Below are positions 1 through 10,818 of a stretch of DNA of 64,000 nt, one piece after another. This DNA comes from Rhodovulum kholense (GTDB lineage: Bacteria; Pseudomonadota; Alphaproteobacteria; Rhodobacterales; Rhodobacteraceae): positions 117,042 to 181,041 of the forward strand of contig NZ_QAYC01000010.1 of assembly GCF_003053725.1 (NCBI RefSeq), written 5' to 3'. Position 1 is the first letter of the stretch. Each line of letters starts with the position of its first letter. A program made the position numbers and the translations under genes. The notes below the pieces were generated by a model, which did not search any database, was not told the origin of the DNA, and worked only from the letters and a program-made list of their open reading frames with translations.

Positions 1-636
1 CTTGGCCCGCGCGACCGCCTCCGGCGCGCAGGCCAGATAGGGCGCGATCTCGGCCTCGACCGCGTCGTCCAGACCGGCGGCGGGCACCGCGCGGGCCAGC
101 AGGCCAAGCGCCACCGCCTCGGCCGCGTCGAAGCGCCGCCCCGACATGAACACCCGCCGGGCACGGGCCTCGCCCAGCCGCGCCACGACATAGGGGCCGA
201 TGGTGGCGGGAATCAGCCCCAGCCGGGTCTCGGTCAGCGCGAACCGGGCGGTCTCGACGCCGATGGCCACGTCGCAGACGGAAATCAGCCCGATGCCGCC
301 GCCGAAGGCCTGTCCTTGGACCCGGCCGATCAGCGGTTTCGGCATCTCGTTCAGCGCGCGCAGCATCCCGGCCAGCTTGCGCGCCTCGGCCGCGCGGGTG
401 GCGGCATCGGCCTGCATCTGTTCCTTCATCCAGCCCAGATCGCCGCCCGCGCAAAAGCTTTCGCCCGCCCCGGTCAGCACCACCGCACGGACCGCCGGAT
501 CGGCGCCCAGAGCCTCGGCGGCCCCGGTCAGCGCCGCGATCAGGTCCGAGGACAGCGCATTATGCTTGTCCTCGCGCCGCAGCGTGACCCGCGCGACGCC
601 GCGCCCGTCGATCCCGATCTCAAGCCCGTCCTGCAT
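1..636 (-). CDS. Enoyl-CoA hydratase/isomerase family protein, partial (methylglutaconyl-CoA hydratase-like)
   Basis: The gene starts at 636 and runs off the left edge, so only 212 N-terminal residues are visible (crotonase enzymes are about 255-265). The crotonase fold signatures are present: oxyanion-loop segment CAGGDLGWM near residues 62-70, GGG turn near 112-114, and LGLIPATIGPYV near 139-150. The last segment is typical of 3-methylglutaconyl-CoA hydratases of leucine catabolism (LiuC) and the related isohexenylglutaconyl-CoA hydratases. E136 sits where a catalytic Glu is expected. Crotonase family is secure; the LiuC assignment is inferred from that one motif. It is divergent from radA across 115 bp, and its own operon lies outside the window. 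Confidence 0.85.
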   Translation of the reverse strand, partial: MQDGLEIGIDGRGVARVTLRREDKHNALSSDLIAALTGAAEALGADPAVRAVVLTGAGESFCAGGDLGWMKEQMQADAATRAAEARKLAGMLRALNEMPKPLIGRVQGQAFGGGIGLISVCDVAIGVETARFALTETRLGLIPATIGPYVVARLGEARARRVFMSGRRFDAAEAVALGLLARAVPAAGLDDAVEAEIAPYLACAPEAVARAK

Positions 637-751
637 CCTGCCCCTCCCGTTGGCGGTTTCGGGCCAAAGCCTAGCCGCGGCCCCGGCCCGGGGGCAAGCC
701 GGCCCGCCGAAGCGGCCTTGCAACGCCGCCCGGCCTCGGGCAGCTAGAGGC

Positions 752-2119
<1,368 letters not shown>

Positions 2120-2139
2120 CCCGAGGAGGGACCTGATCC

Positions 2140-2700
2140 ATGGACTCATTCACCGTCGTTGACGGCATCGTTGCCGCCGTGATCCTGGTCTCGGCCGTGC
2201 TTGCCTATTCGCGCGGCGTGGTGCGCGAGGTCATGGCCATAGCGGGCTGGATCATCGCGGCAATCGTCGCCTTCACCTTCGCGCCGCAGGCCGAGCCGCT
2301 GGTGCGCGAGATCCCGTACCTGGGCGATTTCATCGGAAGCTCCTGCGAAATCGCGATCCTGGCCTCCTTCGCGGCGGTGTTCGCTGCAGCGCTGGTCGTG
2401 GTGTCGCTGTTCACGCCGCTTCTGTCCTCGATGATCCAGGGCTCGGTGCTGGGGGGCGTCGACCAGAGCCTCGGGTTTCTCTTCGGCGCGGTGCGCGGCG
2501 CGCTTCTGGTGGCCGTCGCCTTCTTCGTCTACGGCATGGTCATCACCGATCACAGCTTCCCGGCGGTTGAAAACTCGCGCTCGTCCGCGGTCTTCGCGTC
2601 GCTGACCGCCAAGATCGCCGAGACCAATCCCGACCAGGCGCTTGGCTGGCTGACGACCCAGTACGAACAGCTCGTGGGCACCTGCGGCGCGCCGCAATAA
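2140..2700 (+). CDS. cvpA: CvpA family membrane protein
   Basis: A 186-residue inner-membrane protein of the colicin V production (CvpA) family. Hydrophobic segments are visible near residues 8-28, 30-47, 65-90 and 105-130, giving about four membrane spans. The early sequence has the family pattern (VVDGIVAAVILVSAVLAYSRG, then RE(V/I)MAIAGWI). An AGGAGG ribosome-binding site lies 8-10 nt before the ATG. Position directly before purF matches the cvpA-purF pairing long known in Enterobacteria. The molecular role is not settled; CvpA homologues have been linked to envelope homeostasis and bile or antibiotic tolerance. Confidence 0.9.
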   Translation: MDSFTVVDGIVAAVILVSAVLAYSRGVVREVMAIAGWIIAAIVAFTFAPQAEPLVREIPYLGDFIGSSCEIAILASFAAVFAAALVVVSLFTPLLSSMIQGSVLGGVDQSLGFLFGAVRGALLVAVAFFVYGMVITDHSFPAVENSRSSAVFASLTAKIAETNPDQALGWLTTQYEQLVGTCGAPQ

Positions 2701-2778
2701 GCCCCGCGCCGCTTTCCCCTTCGCTGCCCCGCGCACAGCCGAGTCGCGCGGGCGTGAACCTTTCTTAATGATCCTTTC

Positions 2779-2807
2779 GTGACACCGGACGCCGGAGGGA
2801 CTAGAGA
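2779..2807 (+). promoter_or_regulatory. Candidate purF promoter
   Basis: GTGACA at 2779-2784 (5 of 6 to the sigma-70 -35 consensus) and TAGAGA at 2802-2807 (3 of 6) are separated by 17 bp. This predicts a start near 2814 and a leader of about 35 nt before purF. It is a pattern match only; purF could also be read through from cvpA. Confidence 0.33.
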
Positions 2808-2848
2808 AGGGCCAACTTCCTTCAGACGGATTCGGAGCCCCGCTGCCC

Positions 2849-4330
2849 ATGCGCCAGCAATCCTTCCGCACCATGCCCCCTGCGCATCCCTTTGACGACG
2901 ACAAGCTCAAGGAGGAATGCGGGGTCTTCGGCGTGATCGGCCTGGCGGATGCCGCCAATTTCGTGGCCCTCGGCCTGCACGCCCTTCAGCATCGCGGCCA
3001 GGAGGCAGGCGGGATCGTCTCTTACGACCCGGTCACCGGCTTCCAGTCGGCCCGCCGCTTCGGCTATGTGCGCGACAACTTTACCAAGGCCAGCCTGATG
3101 GAGACCCTGCCCGGGTCGCTGGCCATCGGCCATGTGCGCTATTCGACCGCCGGGTCCAAGGGTCAGACCGCCATCCGCGACGTGCAACCCTTCTTCGGCG
3201 AATTCTCGATGGGCGGCGCGGCCATCGCCCATAACGGCAACATCACCAATGCCGAGGCACTGCGCCGCGAGCTGATCGAGCATGGCTCGATCTTCCAGAG
3301 CTCGTCGGACAGCGAATGCATCATCCATCTGATGGCGCGCTCGTTCCAGAAGACCATTCCCGAACGCATGAAGGACGCGCTGCGCCGGGTCGAGGGCGCC
3401 TTTTCGGTCGTCGCGATGACCCGCACCAAGCTCATTGGCGTGCGCGACCCGCTGGGGGTGCGCCCGCTGGTGCTGGGCCGGATCGGCGACGGCTGGGTCC
3501 TGAGTTCGGAAACCTGCGCGCTCGACATCATCGGGGCCGAATTCGTGCGCGAGGTGGCGCCGGGGGAAATGGTGCTGATCTCGCCCGAGAAGGGCGTCGA
3601 GAGCTTTCACCCCTTCGAGCGCCGCGCCTCGCGCTTCTGCATCTTCGAGCATGTCTATTTCTCGCGCCCCGACTCGATCCTGGGCGGCCGCTCGGTCTAC
3701 GAGACCCGGCGCCAGATCGGGATCGAACTGGCCCGCGAGGCGCCGGTAGAGGCCGATCTGGTCTGCCCGGTGCCCGACAGCGGCACCCCCGCCGCCATCG
3801 GCTTCAGCCATGAAAGCGGCATCCCCTACGGGATGGGGATCATCCGCAACCAGTATATGGGCCGGACCTTCATCGAGCCGACCGAACAGATCCGCAACAT
3901 GGGCGTGCGGCTCAAGCTGAACGTCAACCGCGCCCTGATCGCGGGCAAGCGGATCATTCTGGTCGACGACAGCGTCGTGCGCGGCACCACCAGTCGCAAG
4001 ATCCGCGAGATGATTCTGGATGCGGGTGCGGCCGAGGTCCATTTCCGGATCGCCAGCCCGCCCACCGCCTGGCCCTGCTTTTACGGGGTCGACACGCCCC
4101 AGCGCGACAAGCTTCTCGCCAGCCACATGTCCGAGGACGAGATGCGCGACTATCTGGGCGTCGACAGCCTCAAGTTCATCTCGCTCGACGGGCTTTATCG
4201 CGCCGTGGGCGAGGTCGAAGGCCGCAACAACCGCTGCCCGCAATATTGCGACGCCTGCTTCTCGGGCGAATACCCGGTGGCGCCCAGCGACATGATCCAG
4301 AAGGGCTTCCAGACCAAGGCGGCCGAATAG
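2849..4330 (+). CDS. purF: Amidophosphoribosyltransferase
   Basis: Catalyses the first committed step of de novo purine synthesis, PRPP plus glutamine to 5-phosphoribosylamine. The protein is 493 residues with an Ntn-type glutamine amidotransferase domain: the nucleophile is C24 in EECGVFG, which implies removal of a 23-residue propeptide. From residue 370 on there is the PRPP-binding loop ILVDDSVVRGTTSRK. C-terminal cysteines (NNRCPQYCDACFSG) resemble the iron-sulfur ligands of the Bacillus-type enzyme. The ATG at 2849 has GGAG 11 nt upstream; an alternative ATG at 2873 would shorten the propeptide to 15 residues. Confidence 0.97.
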   Translation: MRQQSFRTMPPAHPFDDDKLKEECGVFGVIGLADAANFVALGLHALQHRGQEAGGIVSYDPVTGFQSARRFGYVRDNFTKASLMETLPGSLAIGHVRYSTAGSKGQTAIRDVQPFFGEFSMGGAAIAHNGNITNAEALRRELIEHGSIFQSSSDSECIIHLMARSFQKTIPERMKDALRRVEGAFSVVAMTRTKLIGVRDPLGVRPLVLGRIGDGWVLSSETCALDIIGAEFVREVAPGEMVLISPEKGVESFHPFERRASRFCIFEHVYFSRPDSILGGRSVYETRRQIGIELAREAPVEADLVCPVPDSGTPAAIGFSHESGIPYGMGIIRNQYMGRTFIEPTEQIRNMGVRLKLNVNRALIAGKRIILVDDSVVRGTTSRKIREMILDAGAAEVHFRIASPPTAWPCFYGVDTPQRDKLLASHMSEDEMRDYLGVDSLKFISLDGLYRAVGEVEGRNNRCPQYCDACFSGEYPVAPSDMIQKGFQTKAAE

Positions 4331-4415
4331 GCCGCCTGCGCCGGATTGTCGCCCGGCCGGTCCCGCCCGGGACCGAGATCTTGACGCCATCGCTCAGGTA
4401 TTCCAAGGACCGTCC

Positions 4416-5078
4416 ATGACAGACCAGAAACTCGCCCTTGTGACTGGCGCCTCGCGCGGATTCGGCGCGGCGGTGGCCGAAGAACTGGCCCGCGCGGGCT
4501 ATCACGTCGTCGCCGTCGGCCGCACCACCGGTGCGCTCGAAGAGCTTGACGACCGGATCAAGGCTCTGGGCGGCAGCGCCACGCTGGCGCCCATGGACAT
4601 CACCGAAACCGACGCGATGCGGACGCTGTGCCGGGGCATCTACGACCGCTGGGGCCATGTCGATCTGTGGGTCCATGCCGCGATCCAGTCGCCGCCCTTC
4701 AGCCCGGCCGAGCAGATCGACCTGCCGTTCTGGACCAAGGCCGTCAAGGCCGATGTCGAGGCGCTGGGGGTGCTGGTGTCCTTCGTCGCGCCCTTGCTGC
4801 GGGTTGCGCCGGGCGGCGGCAGCGCGGTCCTGATCGACGATCTGGCCGAAGGCCCCTTCCTCGGCGCCTATGCCGCCTGCAAGGCCGCGCAGCGCGCCCT
4901 GTTCGCGGCCTGGGAGGCGGAACAGGCGCGGCTGCAGGACGTGCATGTCCGCCGCTTCGTGCCCGCGCCGATGGCCACCAATCACCGCAACCGGCTGTAT
5001 CCCGGCGAAAACACCGAGACGCTGGCGCGCCCGGCCGACGAGGCGCGCCGTCTGGCCGCCGATCTCGGCCTGGCCTGA
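4416..5078 (+). CDS. SDR family NAD(P)-dependent oxidoreductase
   Basis: A 220-residue short-chain dehydrogenase/reductase. The Rossmann glycine motif TGASRGFG is at residues 10-17. The catalytic pair is seen as YAACK near residue 150, and the usual NNAG motif is replaced by HAAI. The downstream substrate-binding part is short for the family. The gene follows purF by 85 bp with AAGGA before the ATG, so it may be read from the purF transcript. The substrate cannot be deduced. Confidence is high for the family and low for any specific reaction. Confidence 0.88.
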   Translation: MTDQKLALVTGASRGFGAAVAEELARAGYHVVAVGRTTGALEELDDRIKALGGSATLAPMDITETDAMRTLCRGIYDRWGHVDLWVHAAIQSPPFSPAEQIDLPFWTKAVKADVEALGVLVSFVAPLLRVAPGGGSAVLIDDLAEGPFLGAYAACKAAQRALFAAWEAEQARLQDVHVRRFVPAPMATNHRNRLYPGENTETLARPADEARRLAADLGLA

Positions 5079-5243
5079 CCGCACCGCGCCGCTTGCGCGA
5101 CCGGAGCCCGGAGAGCGCCCGCGTTCTCCGGGGCGGGATGTCGGTCCCACCCTCCCGCAAGGTTTCCGGTCCCGGGCCCCGGCATCGCCTTTACGCCTCG
5201 GGCCCGCTCCACTATGGAAGGGCCATAAGGCAAGGTTGAGCAG

Positions 5244-6029
5244 ATGCGCATTCTCATCACGAATGACGACGGGATCAACGCCCCCGGGCTGGCGGTGCTC
5301 GAGGCCATCGCGGCCGAGGTCGCGGGCCCGACCGGCGAGGTCTGGGTGGTCGCGCCCGCCTTCGAGCAGTCGGGCGTCGGCCACATGATTTCCTATACCC
5401 GTCCGATGATGATCGCAGAGCTGGGGCCGCGCCGCTTCGCGGCCGAGGGCTCGCCCGCCGATTGCGTGCTGGCCGGGCTTTACGACGTGATGACCGAGGC
5501 CCGGCCCGATCTGGTGCTGTCCGGCGTCAATCGCGGCAACAACGCCGCCGAGAACGTTCTGTATTCGGGCACCATCGGCGGGGCGATGGAGGCCGCGCTG
5601 CAGGGCCTGCCCGCGATCGCGCTGTCGCAATATCTGGGGCCGCTGAATTACGACGAGGATCTGCAATTCGCGGCGGCTGCGGCCCATGGCGCGGCGACGG
5701 TCAATGCGCTGCTTGACCGGGGGTCCTGGGACGGCGCCGATTACCGGCTGTTCTACAACGTGAATTTCCCGCCCGTCCCGGCCGATCAGGTCAAGGGGCT
5801 GAGGGTCGGGCCGCAGGGCTACCGCCGCGACGCCTCTTTCGGGGTCGAGCCGCATCTGTCGCCCTCGGGGCGCAGGTTTCTCTGGATCCGGGGCGGCGCG
5901 CAGAACCTGCCGACCGCGCCCGGGTCGGACGCGGCGCTGAACCTCGACGGCTATATCGCGGTGACGCCGCTGCGCGCCGATCTGACCGCCCATGACTGCA
6001 TCGCCGACGTGAAGGCCCGACTGGAATGA
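5244..6029 (+). CDS. surE: 5'/3'-nucleotidase SurE
   Basis: A metal-dependent phosphatase acting on nucleoside 5'- and 3'-monophosphates, 261 residues, the usual length. The N-terminal metal-binding NDDG (residues 7-10) is intact, followed by the APAFEQSG loop and the [18 protein letters not shown] segment that carries the second metal-ligand Asn and the conserved YSGT. It overlaps pcm by an ATGA. The order surE-pcm-nlpD reproduces the stationary-phase survival operon known from gammaproteobacteria, here without rpoS behind it. Confidence 0.96.
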   Translation: MRILITNDDGINAPGLAVLEAIAAEVAGPTGEVWVVAPAFEQSGVGHMISYTRPMMIAELGPRRFAAEGSPADCVLAGLYDVMTEARPDLVLSGVNRGNNAAENVLYSGTIGGAMEAALQGLPAIALSQYLGPLNYDEDLQFAAAAAHGAATVNALLDRGSWDGADYRLFYNVNFPPVPADQVKGLRVGPQGYRRDASFGVEPHLSPSGRRFLWIRGGAQNLPTAPGSDAALNLDGYIAVTPLRADLTAHDCIADVKARLE

Positions 6030-6676
6030 CCGGAGACGACGCGACGGCAGAACGCAAGATGCAGTTCCTGTTCGCGCTGCGGTCGAAGGGCGTGACCGAC
6101 AAGCGGGTGCTGACCGCGATGGAAGAGATCGACCGGGGCCAGTTCGTCACCGGCCATTTCGCGCGGCATGCCTATGACGACACGCCGCTGCCCATCGCCT
6201 GCGGCCAGACCATAAGCCAGCCCTCGGTGGTGGCGATCATGACCCAGGCGCTGAACCTGCAGCCGCGCAACAAGGTGCTCGAAATCGGCACCGGCTCGGG
6301 CTATCAGGCGGCGGTGCTGTCGCGGCTGTCGCGCCGCGTCTATACCGTCGAGCGTCACCGCAGGCTTGCCGCCGAGGCGCAGAAGCGGTTCGAGGCGCTG
6401 GGGCTGACCAATGTCACCGCGATGGCCGCCGACGGATCGCGCGGGCTGCCCGATCAGGCGCCCTTCGACCGCATTCTTGTGACCGCCGCCGCCGAAGACC
6501 CGCCCGGCCCCCTATTGGCCCAGTTGCGGGTTGGCGGTATCATGATCGTGCCGGTCGGACAGTCGGACACGGTGCAGCGGCTGATCAAGGTCACCCGCGG
6601 CGAGACCGGGTTCGACTATGAAGAGCTTCGGCAGGTCCGGTTCGTGCCGCTTCTCGAGGGGCTCGGTCAGGACTGA
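6026..6676 (+). CDS. pcm: Protein-L-isoaspartate O-methyltransferase
   Basis: SAM-dependent repair enzyme that methylates L-isoaspartyl residues in aged proteins; 216 residues. It contains the family pattern [13 protein letters not shown] followed by SAM motif [15 protein letters not shown], near residues 87-100. It starts inside the surE stop codon (ATGA), which points to translational coupling. Its stop lies within the first copy of a short repeat that fills the next 50 bp. Confidence 0.96.
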   Translation: MTGDDATAERKMQFLFALRSKGVTDKRVLTAMEEIDRGQFVTGHFARHAYDDTPLPIACGQTISQPSVVAIMTQALNLQPRNKVLEIGTGSGYQAAVLSRLSRRVYTVERHRRLAAEAQKRFEALGLTNVTAMAADGSRGLPDQAPFDRILVTAAAEDPPGPLLAQLRVGGIMIVPVGQSDTVQRLIKVTRGETGFDYEELRQVRFVPLLEGLGQD

Positions 6677-6723
6677 GACGAAAGACGACTGAGGCCTGAG
6701 GACTGAGGACTGAGACGCCTGAG
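6671..6723 (+). repeat. Clustered GACTGAG heptamers
   Basis: Four exact copies of GACTGAG (6671, 6687, 6701, 6708) and two one-mismatch copies, GCCTGAG (6694, 6717), fall within 53 bp between pcm and the nlpD-like gene. Two exact copies are directly tandem. The first copy overlaps the pcm stop codon. No hairpin with a T-run is visible, so this does not look like a terminator. Confidence 0.8.
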
Positions 6724-6815
6724 GCACTTGTTGGCGACTCCAGGAGCCGACGGACGCAAGACGAGAGACCCGAGGGTCCGGCGGAACGGGCCCCGTACGC
6801 AGTGAGGATCGAGCG

Positions 6816-8015
6816 ATGGCCCACACCTCCCCCGACCGCCGGTTTCCGGCCCGGCTTCTGGCCCTTGGCCTCGGGATGACCCTGGTCGCCGGCTGCGAGA
6901 GCGGCTGGGACTACGATTTCCGCAATCTCGGCAACAACCCCGAGCCGCCGCGGGTCGAGGCCGCGCCCCGGCCCGAGCCCGATCAGCGCGGCGTGATTTC
7001 CTACCCGACCTATCAGGTCGCGGTGGCGCGGCGCGGCGATCGCCTTTCGGATGTGGCCGCGCGGGTCGGCCTGCCCGCCTCCGAGCTCGCCTCCTATAAC
7101 GGCATCTCCGCCGATGCGACGCTGAACAATGGAGAGGTGATCGCCCTGCCCCGCCGGGTCGCGGATGCGGGCGGTGTCGTCGCCGCGCCGCCGGGCAACG
7201 GCACGATCACGCCCGCGGGCGCGGCCCCGGGCCAGGTCGACATCGCGACGCTGGCGGGCAACGCGCTCGACCGCGCGGGCGGCACCGCCCCGGCCGCCGG
7301 CCAGCCCGCCGGGCAGGAGCCGATCCGGCACAAGGTCGTGCGCGGCGAGACCGCCTATTCCATCGCGCGGCTCTACAACGTGACGCCCCGCTCGCTGGCG
7401 GACTGGAACGGGCTGGGGCCCGATCTGACGGTGCGCGAGGGGCAGTACCTGCTGATCCCGGTCGCGGCACAGCAAAGCCAGCCCTCGGGCGCGGCGGCCG
7501 CGGGCACGGCGGTCGCCACCGCGCAGACCACCGAACGTCCGGGCCAGGGCTCGGCGCTGGCGGCGCCACCCTCGGCAGCGACCCCGCTGCCCAAGCCCGA
7601 ACCCTCGGCCAAGCCCGCGGTGCCGGCCTCGCCGGAGATGGCCAAGGAACAAAGCACCCCCGCCGCGCGCTTCGCGATGCCGGTTTCGGGCAGCATCATC
7701 CGCGGCTATCAGAAGGGCAAGAACGACGGGATCGACATCTCGGCCAAGGCGGGAACGGCGGTCAAGGCCGCCGCCGACGGCACGGTCGCCGCGATCACCC
7801 GGGATACCGACCAGGTGCCGATCCTCGTCGTGCGTCATTCCGACAACATGCTGTCGGTCTATGCGAATATCGACGGCATCGCGGTTCAGAAGGGCGCGAA
7901 GGTCACCCGTGGGCAGACCGTGGCGCAGGTCCGTTCCGGCAACCCCGCCTTCCTGCATTTCGAACTGCGCAAGGGCTTCGAGAGCGTCGACCCGATGCCC
8001 TATCTGACGCCGTAA
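6816..8015 (+). CDS. NlpD-like lipoprotein: two LysM domains and a degenerate M23/LytM domain
   Basis: 399 residues. A lipobox LVAGC places the lipidated Cys at 27. LysM peptidoglycan-binding modules lie near 66-112 and 170-215, followed by a Pro/Ala linker and an M23-type domain from about 290 to the end. The metallopeptidase ligands are missing: the usual HxGxD motif reads NDGIDI, and HLHFE reads FLHFE. E. coli NlpD shows the same decay and acts by activating the amidase AmiC. By analogy this is probably an outer-membrane regulator of septal wall hydrolysis, not an enzyme. The place after surE-pcm supports NlpD orthology. Confidence 0.9.
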   Translation: MAHTSPDRRFPARLLALGLGMTLVAGCESGWDYDFRNLGNNPEPPRVEAAPRPEPDQRGVISYPTYQVAVARRGDRLSDVAARVGLPASELASYNGISADATLNNGEVIALPRRVADAGGVVAAPPGNGTITPAGAAPGQVDIATLAGNALDRAGGTAPAAGQPAGQEPIRHKVVRGETAYSIARLYNVTPRSLADWNGLGPDLTVREGQYLLIPVAAQQSQPSGAAAAGTAVATAQTTERPGQGSALAAPPSAATPLPKPEPSAKPAVPASPEMAKEQSTPAARFAMPVSGSIIRGYQKGKNDGIDISAKAGTAVKAAADGTVAAITRDTDQVPILVVRHSDNMLSVYANIDGIAVQKGAKVTRGQTVAQVRSGNPAFLHFELRKGFESVDPMPYLTP

Positions 8016-8032
8016 GAGCCCGCGAGGCGTCC

Positions 8033-8103
8033 CCGGAAGGGGGCGCCCTCCGGGCGAAAAAATCTTCGCAGAAGATTTTTGGCCCGGCGCCTGCGGCGCC
8101 GGG
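8033..8103. terminator. Composite palindromic element / bidirectional terminator between convergent genes
   Basis: Three adjacent palindromes: an imperfect one at about 8033-8055 (CCCGGAAGG...CCTCCGGG), a perfect AAAAATCTTC-GCA-GAAGATTTTT at 8058-8080, and CCCGGCGCC-TGC-GGCGCCGGG at 8083-8103. The middle stem ends in T-runs on both strands, as expected for factor-independent termination of nlpD from the left and the DUF815 gene from the right. A related element lies at 42403-42423. Confidence 0.75.
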
Positions 8104-8142
8104 TTTCGGGTATTTGAACCAAGAAGAAGCGGAAGGGCGCGG

Positions 8143-9003
8143 TCAAATCCGAATGCCGCGGCGTGCCGCGAGGTCGGTGAAATACTGCCAGGCGACACGG
8201 CCCGACCGCGCCCCGCGCGTGGCCTGCCATTCGATCGCCTCGGCACGCAGCGTTTCGGGTTCGATCTCGATGCCGTGCGCCGCGCAATAGGCCCGGATCA
8301 TCCCGAGGTACTCGTCCTGGCTGCAGGGGTGGAACCCGAGCCAGAGCCCGAACCGGTCCGAAAGCGACACCTTCTCTTCCGTCGCCTCCGAGGGGCTGAT
8401 CGCGGTCGAGCGTTCGTTCTCGATCATGTCGCGGGGCATCAGGTGGCGCCGGTTCGACGTGGCGTAGAACACGACATTGGCCGGGCGCCCCTCGATCCCG
8501 CCGTCAAGCACCGCCTTCAGCGACTTGTAATGCTGGTCATCATGGCTGAACGACAGGTCATCGCAGAACAGCACGAAACGTTCGGACGCCCCGCGCAGCA
8601 GCGTCAGAAGCCGTCCCACCGAGGGCAGATCTTCGCGCTGGACCTCGACCAGCTTCAGCGGATGCCCTTCGGCCGCCACCGCGGCATGGACCGCCTTGAC
8701 GAGGCTCGACTTGCCCATCCCGCGTGCGCCCCAGAGAAGCGCGTTGTTGGCGGGCAGGCCGCGGGCGAAATGCCGGGTATTCTCAAGCAGCGTATCCCGC
8801 GACCGGTCGATCCCCTGCAAGAGCGTCAGATCGACCCGATTGACCTCGGGCACCGGCATCAGCCGGTCGGGCGAGACCTGCCACAGAAACGCCTCGGCGG
8901 CCGCGAAATCGGGCGCCGCAGCCGGGGCGGGATAGCGCCGCTCGAGCGCCTCGGCGATCCGCTGCAAGCTCTGCGCGGCATCGGGCCCGAGCGCGCCGCT
9001 CAC
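8143..9003 (-). CDS. DUF815 family AAA ATPase
   Basis: 286 residues. Walker A GARGMGKS is at 92-99 and a Walker B-like [10 protein letters not shown] is near 143-152. Segments such as LKAVLDGG and [10 protein letters not shown] are typical of the DUF815 ATPases widespread in alphaproteobacteria. The biochemical role is unknown. It starts with GTG inside the tatC stop codon (GTGA), so it is the last gene of the tat operon and is translationally coupled to it. Whether it has anything to do with Tat export is not known. Confidence 0.88.
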   Translation of the reverse strand: MSGALGPDAAQSLQRIAEALERRYPAPAAAPDFAAAEAFLWQVSPDRLMPVPEVNRVDLTLLQGIDRSRDTLLENTRHFARGLPANNALLWGARGMGKSSLVKAVHAAVAAEGHPLKLVEVQREDLPSVGRLLTLLRGASERFVLFCDDLSFSHDDQHYKSLKAVLDGGIEGRPANVVFYATSNRRHLMPRDMIENERSTAISPSEATEEKVSLSDRFGLWLGFHPCSQDEYLGMIRAYCAAHGIEIEPETLRAEAIEWQATRGARSGRVAWQYFTDLAARRGIRI

Positions 9004-9872
9004 GTCCGGCCCTCGCCGTCCTGCACCGCAGCCCCGTCCTCTTCCTCGTCATCGTCAAACCAGAGGCCCTGGGCGCGCAGCTCCTTTTCGCGGACTTTCT
9101 CGCCGCGCCGCACGAGAAGGATCGAAATCTCGTAAAGCCCGTAGACCACCGTGAAGAGGATCACCTGGGTGATCACGTCGGGAGGTGTCACGATGGCGGC
9201 CAGCACCAGAATGCCCACCACCGCGTATTTGCGCACCGACGAAAGCCCCGCGGCCGAGACCAGTTCGGCCTTGCCCATCAGCGTCAGCAGCACCGGCAGC
9301 TGGAAGCAGAGCCCGAAGGCCAGGATGAACTTGATCGTCAGCGAGAGATACTCCTGCACCGATCCGTGGAAGGTGATGCCCGCGGTTTCCGACGCGCCCC
9401 CGCCCTCGGCCCCGAGCGAGCCGACCTGCTGGAAGCCCAGGAAGAAATCGAAGGCCAGCGGCGTGATGATGAAATAGGCGAAGGCCCCGCCAAGGATGAA
9501 CATGAAGGGCGAGGCCAGCAGGAAGGGCAGGAAGGCGCGCTTTTCCGAGCGGTACAGCCCGGGCGCGACGAAGCGCCAGAGCTGGAAGGCGATGAACGGA
9601 AAGGCCAGCGCGAAGCCGCCCACCAGCGAGATCTGGATCGCGACGAAGAAGCCTTCCTGCAGCTTGATCAGGTAAAGCCCGCATTCCTGCCCGCGCTCGG
9701 CCAGTGCCGAACAGATCGGATGGGTCAGGACGTTGAAGATCGGATTCCAGACCGTGAAGCAGGCCACCATCGCCGCGACGAAGGCCGCCAGCGCATAGAT
9801 CAGCCGGGTGCGAAGCTCGGCCAGATGCTCGATCAGCGGCGCCGAGGTATCGTCGATGTCATCGCTGCTCAT
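9000..9872 (-). CDS. tatC: Sec-independent protein translocase TatC
   Basis: 290-residue polytopic receptor of the twin-arginine translocase. The N-terminal segment [14 protein letters not shown] is the conserved TatC cytoplasmic motif that contacts the signal peptide, and about six membrane spans follow (including [15 protein letters not shown] and the FALCFQLPV region). The C-terminal tail is long and acidic. It overlaps tatB by ATGA. Confidence 0.97.
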   Translation of the reverse strand: MSSDDIDDTSAPLIEHLAELRTRLIYALAAFVAAMVACFTVWNPIFNVLTHPICSALAERGQECGLYLIKLQEGFFVAIQISLVGGFALAFPFIAFQLWRFVAPGLYRSEKRAFLPFLLASPFMFILGGAFAYFIITPLAFDFFLGFQQVGSLGAEGGGASETAGITFHGSVQEYLSLTIKFILAFGLCFQLPVLLTLMGKAELVSAAGLSSVRKYAVVGILVLAAIVTPPDVITQVILFTVVYGLYEISILLVRRGEKVREKELRAQGLWFDDDEEEDGAAVQDGEGRT

Positions 9873-10348
9873 GCGTCGCTCGTCTTGTCGGGGGTCGGCC
9901 CGGGCGTGTCTCCGGGGGCGGCCGCGCCTTCGGCGGCGCGGTTGGCCGCGCCCTTCTCGGCCATCGCCTTGCGGATCTTCTCGGCCTGGGCGGCGCGCTC
10001 TTCGGTCATCTGCGCGGTCGCCTCACCGGCGTTGGTCTCACCAGCCTTGGTCTCACCGGCCTTGGGCAGCTTCGGTTCCCATTTCTCGAACCGGTCGGCG
10101 GCCTCGTTCAGGCGGTCGAGTCCCAGCTTGCGCGGATTGGCGATGTCCTTGAGATCGTTGACCGTATCCTTGACGCCCGCCTGATCGGCCGCGTCATCCA
10201 TCGCGCGCTGAAACTCGCGCGCCATGTTGCGGGCCTTGGCGGTAAACCGGCCCAGCGTGCGGAACATCGCGGGCAGGTCCTTCGGCCCCACGACGATCAG
10301 CGCCACGATGCCGATCAGCAGCAGTTCGGTCCAGCCGATATCGAACAT
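9869..10348 (-). CDS. tatB: Sec-independent protein translocase TatB
   Basis: 159 residues. One N-terminal membrane helix is followed by the conserved GPKDLP hinge (residues 21-26), an amphipathic helix, and a long charged tail containing a short [15 protein letters not shown] repeat. TatB forms the substrate-binding complex with TatC. It starts 24 bp after tatA and overlaps tatC by 4 bp. Confidence 0.95.
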   Translation of the reverse strand: MFDIGWTELLLIGIVALIVVGPKDLPAMFRTLGRFTAKARNMAREFQRAMDDAADQAGVKDTVNDLKDIANPRKLGLDRLNEAADRFEKWEPKLPKAGETKAGETNAGEATAQMTEERAAQAEKIRKAMAEKGAANRAAEGAAAPGDTPGPTPDKTSDA

Positions 10349-10372
10349 GGGGTCAGGCTCGCGACAGGCGGA

Positions 10373-10585
10373 TTACGCCTTGTCCCTTTCGGTCTCGGGG
10401 GTGACGTCACGGGCGGAATCGAGGCTTTTCTGGGCCTCGTCGGTCTCTTCCTTGACGCCCTTCTTGAAGGCTGTGATGCCCTTGCCGACCTCGCCCATCA
10501 GCGACGAGATCTTGCCGCGCCCGAACAGCACCAGCACGACGACGGCGATCAGAAGCAGGCCGGGAAGGCCGATATTATTCAGCAT
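10373..10585 (-). CDS. tatA: Sec-independent protein translocase TatA
   Basis: 70 residues: a short N-terminal helix, the FGRGKI hinge at 21-26 (TatA-type FG), an amphipathic helix with the FKKGV pattern, and a charged tail. The frame is open further upstream to 10885, but the ATG at 10585 gives the exact TatA N terminus, so the longer version is rejected. TatA oligomerises to form the protein-conducting element. It is the first gene of tatA-tatB-tatC-DUF815. Confidence 0.95.
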   Translation of the reverse strand: MLNNIGLPGLLLIAVVVLVLFGRGKISSLMGEVGKGITAFKKGVKEETDEAQKSLDSARDVTPETERDKA

Positions 10586-10619
10586 GGTCTTCTCCCTCGG
10601 GGCGCACCGCCCCTCCAGC

Positions 10620-10631
10620 GACACAGGTGTC
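10620..10631. promoter_or_regulatory. Small inverted repeat in the tatA upstream region
   Basis: GACAC-AG-GTGTC, 5-bp arms with a 2-bp spacer, 35 bp before the tatA start in the 233-bp divergent region shared with the rhodanese gene. It is a possible operator; a chance match is also possible at this size. No convincing -35/-10 pair was found here. Confidence 0.25.
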
Positions 10632-10818
10632 ACACATCTATTGAGTCTTGCCGCCGGTTCAAAGACCCATTCGCCCGGTTGGCCGCGATTATTTGCCCCC
10701 GCCGTCTCCGATGCCAGAGGGACCTGCGCGCGTCGGCCCCCTTGCGGGCGAGCGGGGAATCCTTCCACTCTCGCGGGCGTGGCAGAGGGGCCCACGGCAA
10801 GCGGATGGAGACGACCGG

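Noticed and set aside
200..751. N-terminal extension of RadA
   Set aside because: Antisense to the enoyl-CoA hydratase; RadA homology begins at 752.
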